DNA from: Baffinella frigidus
Taxonomy: Eukaryota > Cryptophyceae > Cryptomonadales > Baffinellaceae
DNA: 11,322 nt
Direction of reading: 5' to 3'
Assembly: GCA_026770585.1 (NCBI GenBank)
Contig: MU646673.1
Span: forward strand, 187,388-198,709
Shown here piece by piece: positions 11,160 to 11,322 of the stretch. The notes under the pieces were generated by a model. The model saw only the letters and a list, made by a program, of their open reading frames with translations. It did no database searches and had not been told where the DNA came from. Each line of letters starts with the position of its first letter. The stretch's first letter is position 1. Position numbers and translations under genes: made by a program.

Positions 11160-11277
11160 CTCATTGGTCATCCAGTCGTAGTTGTTCTGGAGGGCAGCTC
11201 CGATGTACGACTCGGCCGTCGTCGCGACCAGCGCCGCGACCACGCTGCCCACCATGGCAGGGGTTACATGCCCGGTC
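11160..11277 (-). CDS. DUF92 / TMEM19 / VTE6-family protein, penultimate exon
   Basis: Minus-strand reading gives GHVTPAMVGSVVAALVATTA, ESYIGAALQNNYDW and MTNE, with strong GC3 bias. E/D-S-x-x-G-A followed by Q and, some residues later, N-E/D is the conserved C-terminal signature of the DUF92 integral membrane family (phytyl-phosphate kinase VTE6 in plants and cyanobacteria, TMEM19 in animals). The 3' border is GAG|GTGCAA; the 5' border is proposed at ATAG|GACC because a stop lies in frame just upstream. Splicing to 9201 across 1,958 bp continues the frame as TNE-VVN, exactly as in the family. The rest of the gene lies beyond the window's right edge. A phytyl-phosphate kinase role is inferred only from the family; catalytic residues are not in this part. 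Confidence 0.75.
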
Positions 11278-11322
11278 CTATGCTAGCAGGACTCGCCCTA
11301 CCGTAGGGCCGTCGTCGCTACC

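Noticed and set aside
1-11322. Dinoflagellate spliced-leader sequence, tRNA or rRNA genes
   Set aside because: I looked for the conserved spliced-leader string and for cloverleaf-like or rRNA motifs by eye and found none; this is not a substitute for a covariance-model search.

Overview
The window looks like nuclear DNA of a eukaryote, most likely an alga or other protist. The evidence is long arrays of plant/alga-type telomere repeats (CCCTAAA and variants), coding sequence split by GT-AG introns, several families of short foldback transposons, a hAT-type element with an 8-bp target duplication, and long CT microsatellites. I see no bacterial operon, rRNA, tRNA or CRISPR array. The species cannot be named from the sequence. 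A photosynthetic lineage would fit both the telomere type and the one recognisable gene, but neither proves it.

Layout. 1-640: a 31-bp tandem repeat, three short copies of an exon-like fragment, a CT tract, a fuller exon-like copy (390-458) and a telomere-like array. 641-3180: almost gene-free, carrying four copies of a ~120-bp foldback element here called M (ends TACAGGGGTACC...GGTACCCCTGTA), other repeats and one smaller foldback. 3181-3663: a second, decayed telomere-like array. 3887-4675: a probable two-exon minus-strand gene of unknown function, whose intron ends in a CT tract. 4919-7091: a tandem duplication of a four-block unit (A-B-C-D) that holds a broken minus-strand coding sequence; the two copies carry different insertions, one being a back-to-back pair of ~190-240-bp foldback elements. 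7165-7963: a non-autonomous hAT-like element with another M copy nested inside. 8326-8550: two adjacent M copies. 8701-11277: the 3' end of a minus-strand gene of the DUF92 family (TMEM19 / VTE6 phytyl-phosphate kinase group). Two exons (11160-11277 and 9127-9201) join in phase 0 across a ~1.96-kb intron full of repeats, and fragments of both exons recur in the intron and in the 3' flank.

The genes do not form a pathway. What unifies the window is how it has been built: small foldback elements, interstitial telomere-like arrays and micro-duplications that repeatedly catch the ends of exons. The most notable points are the spliced DUF92 gene with its scattered exon-end copies, a foldback element whose tip sits exactly at an exon-end/GT junction, CT tracts lying where 3' splice sites need pyrimidines, and the A-B-C-D duplication with independent insertions.
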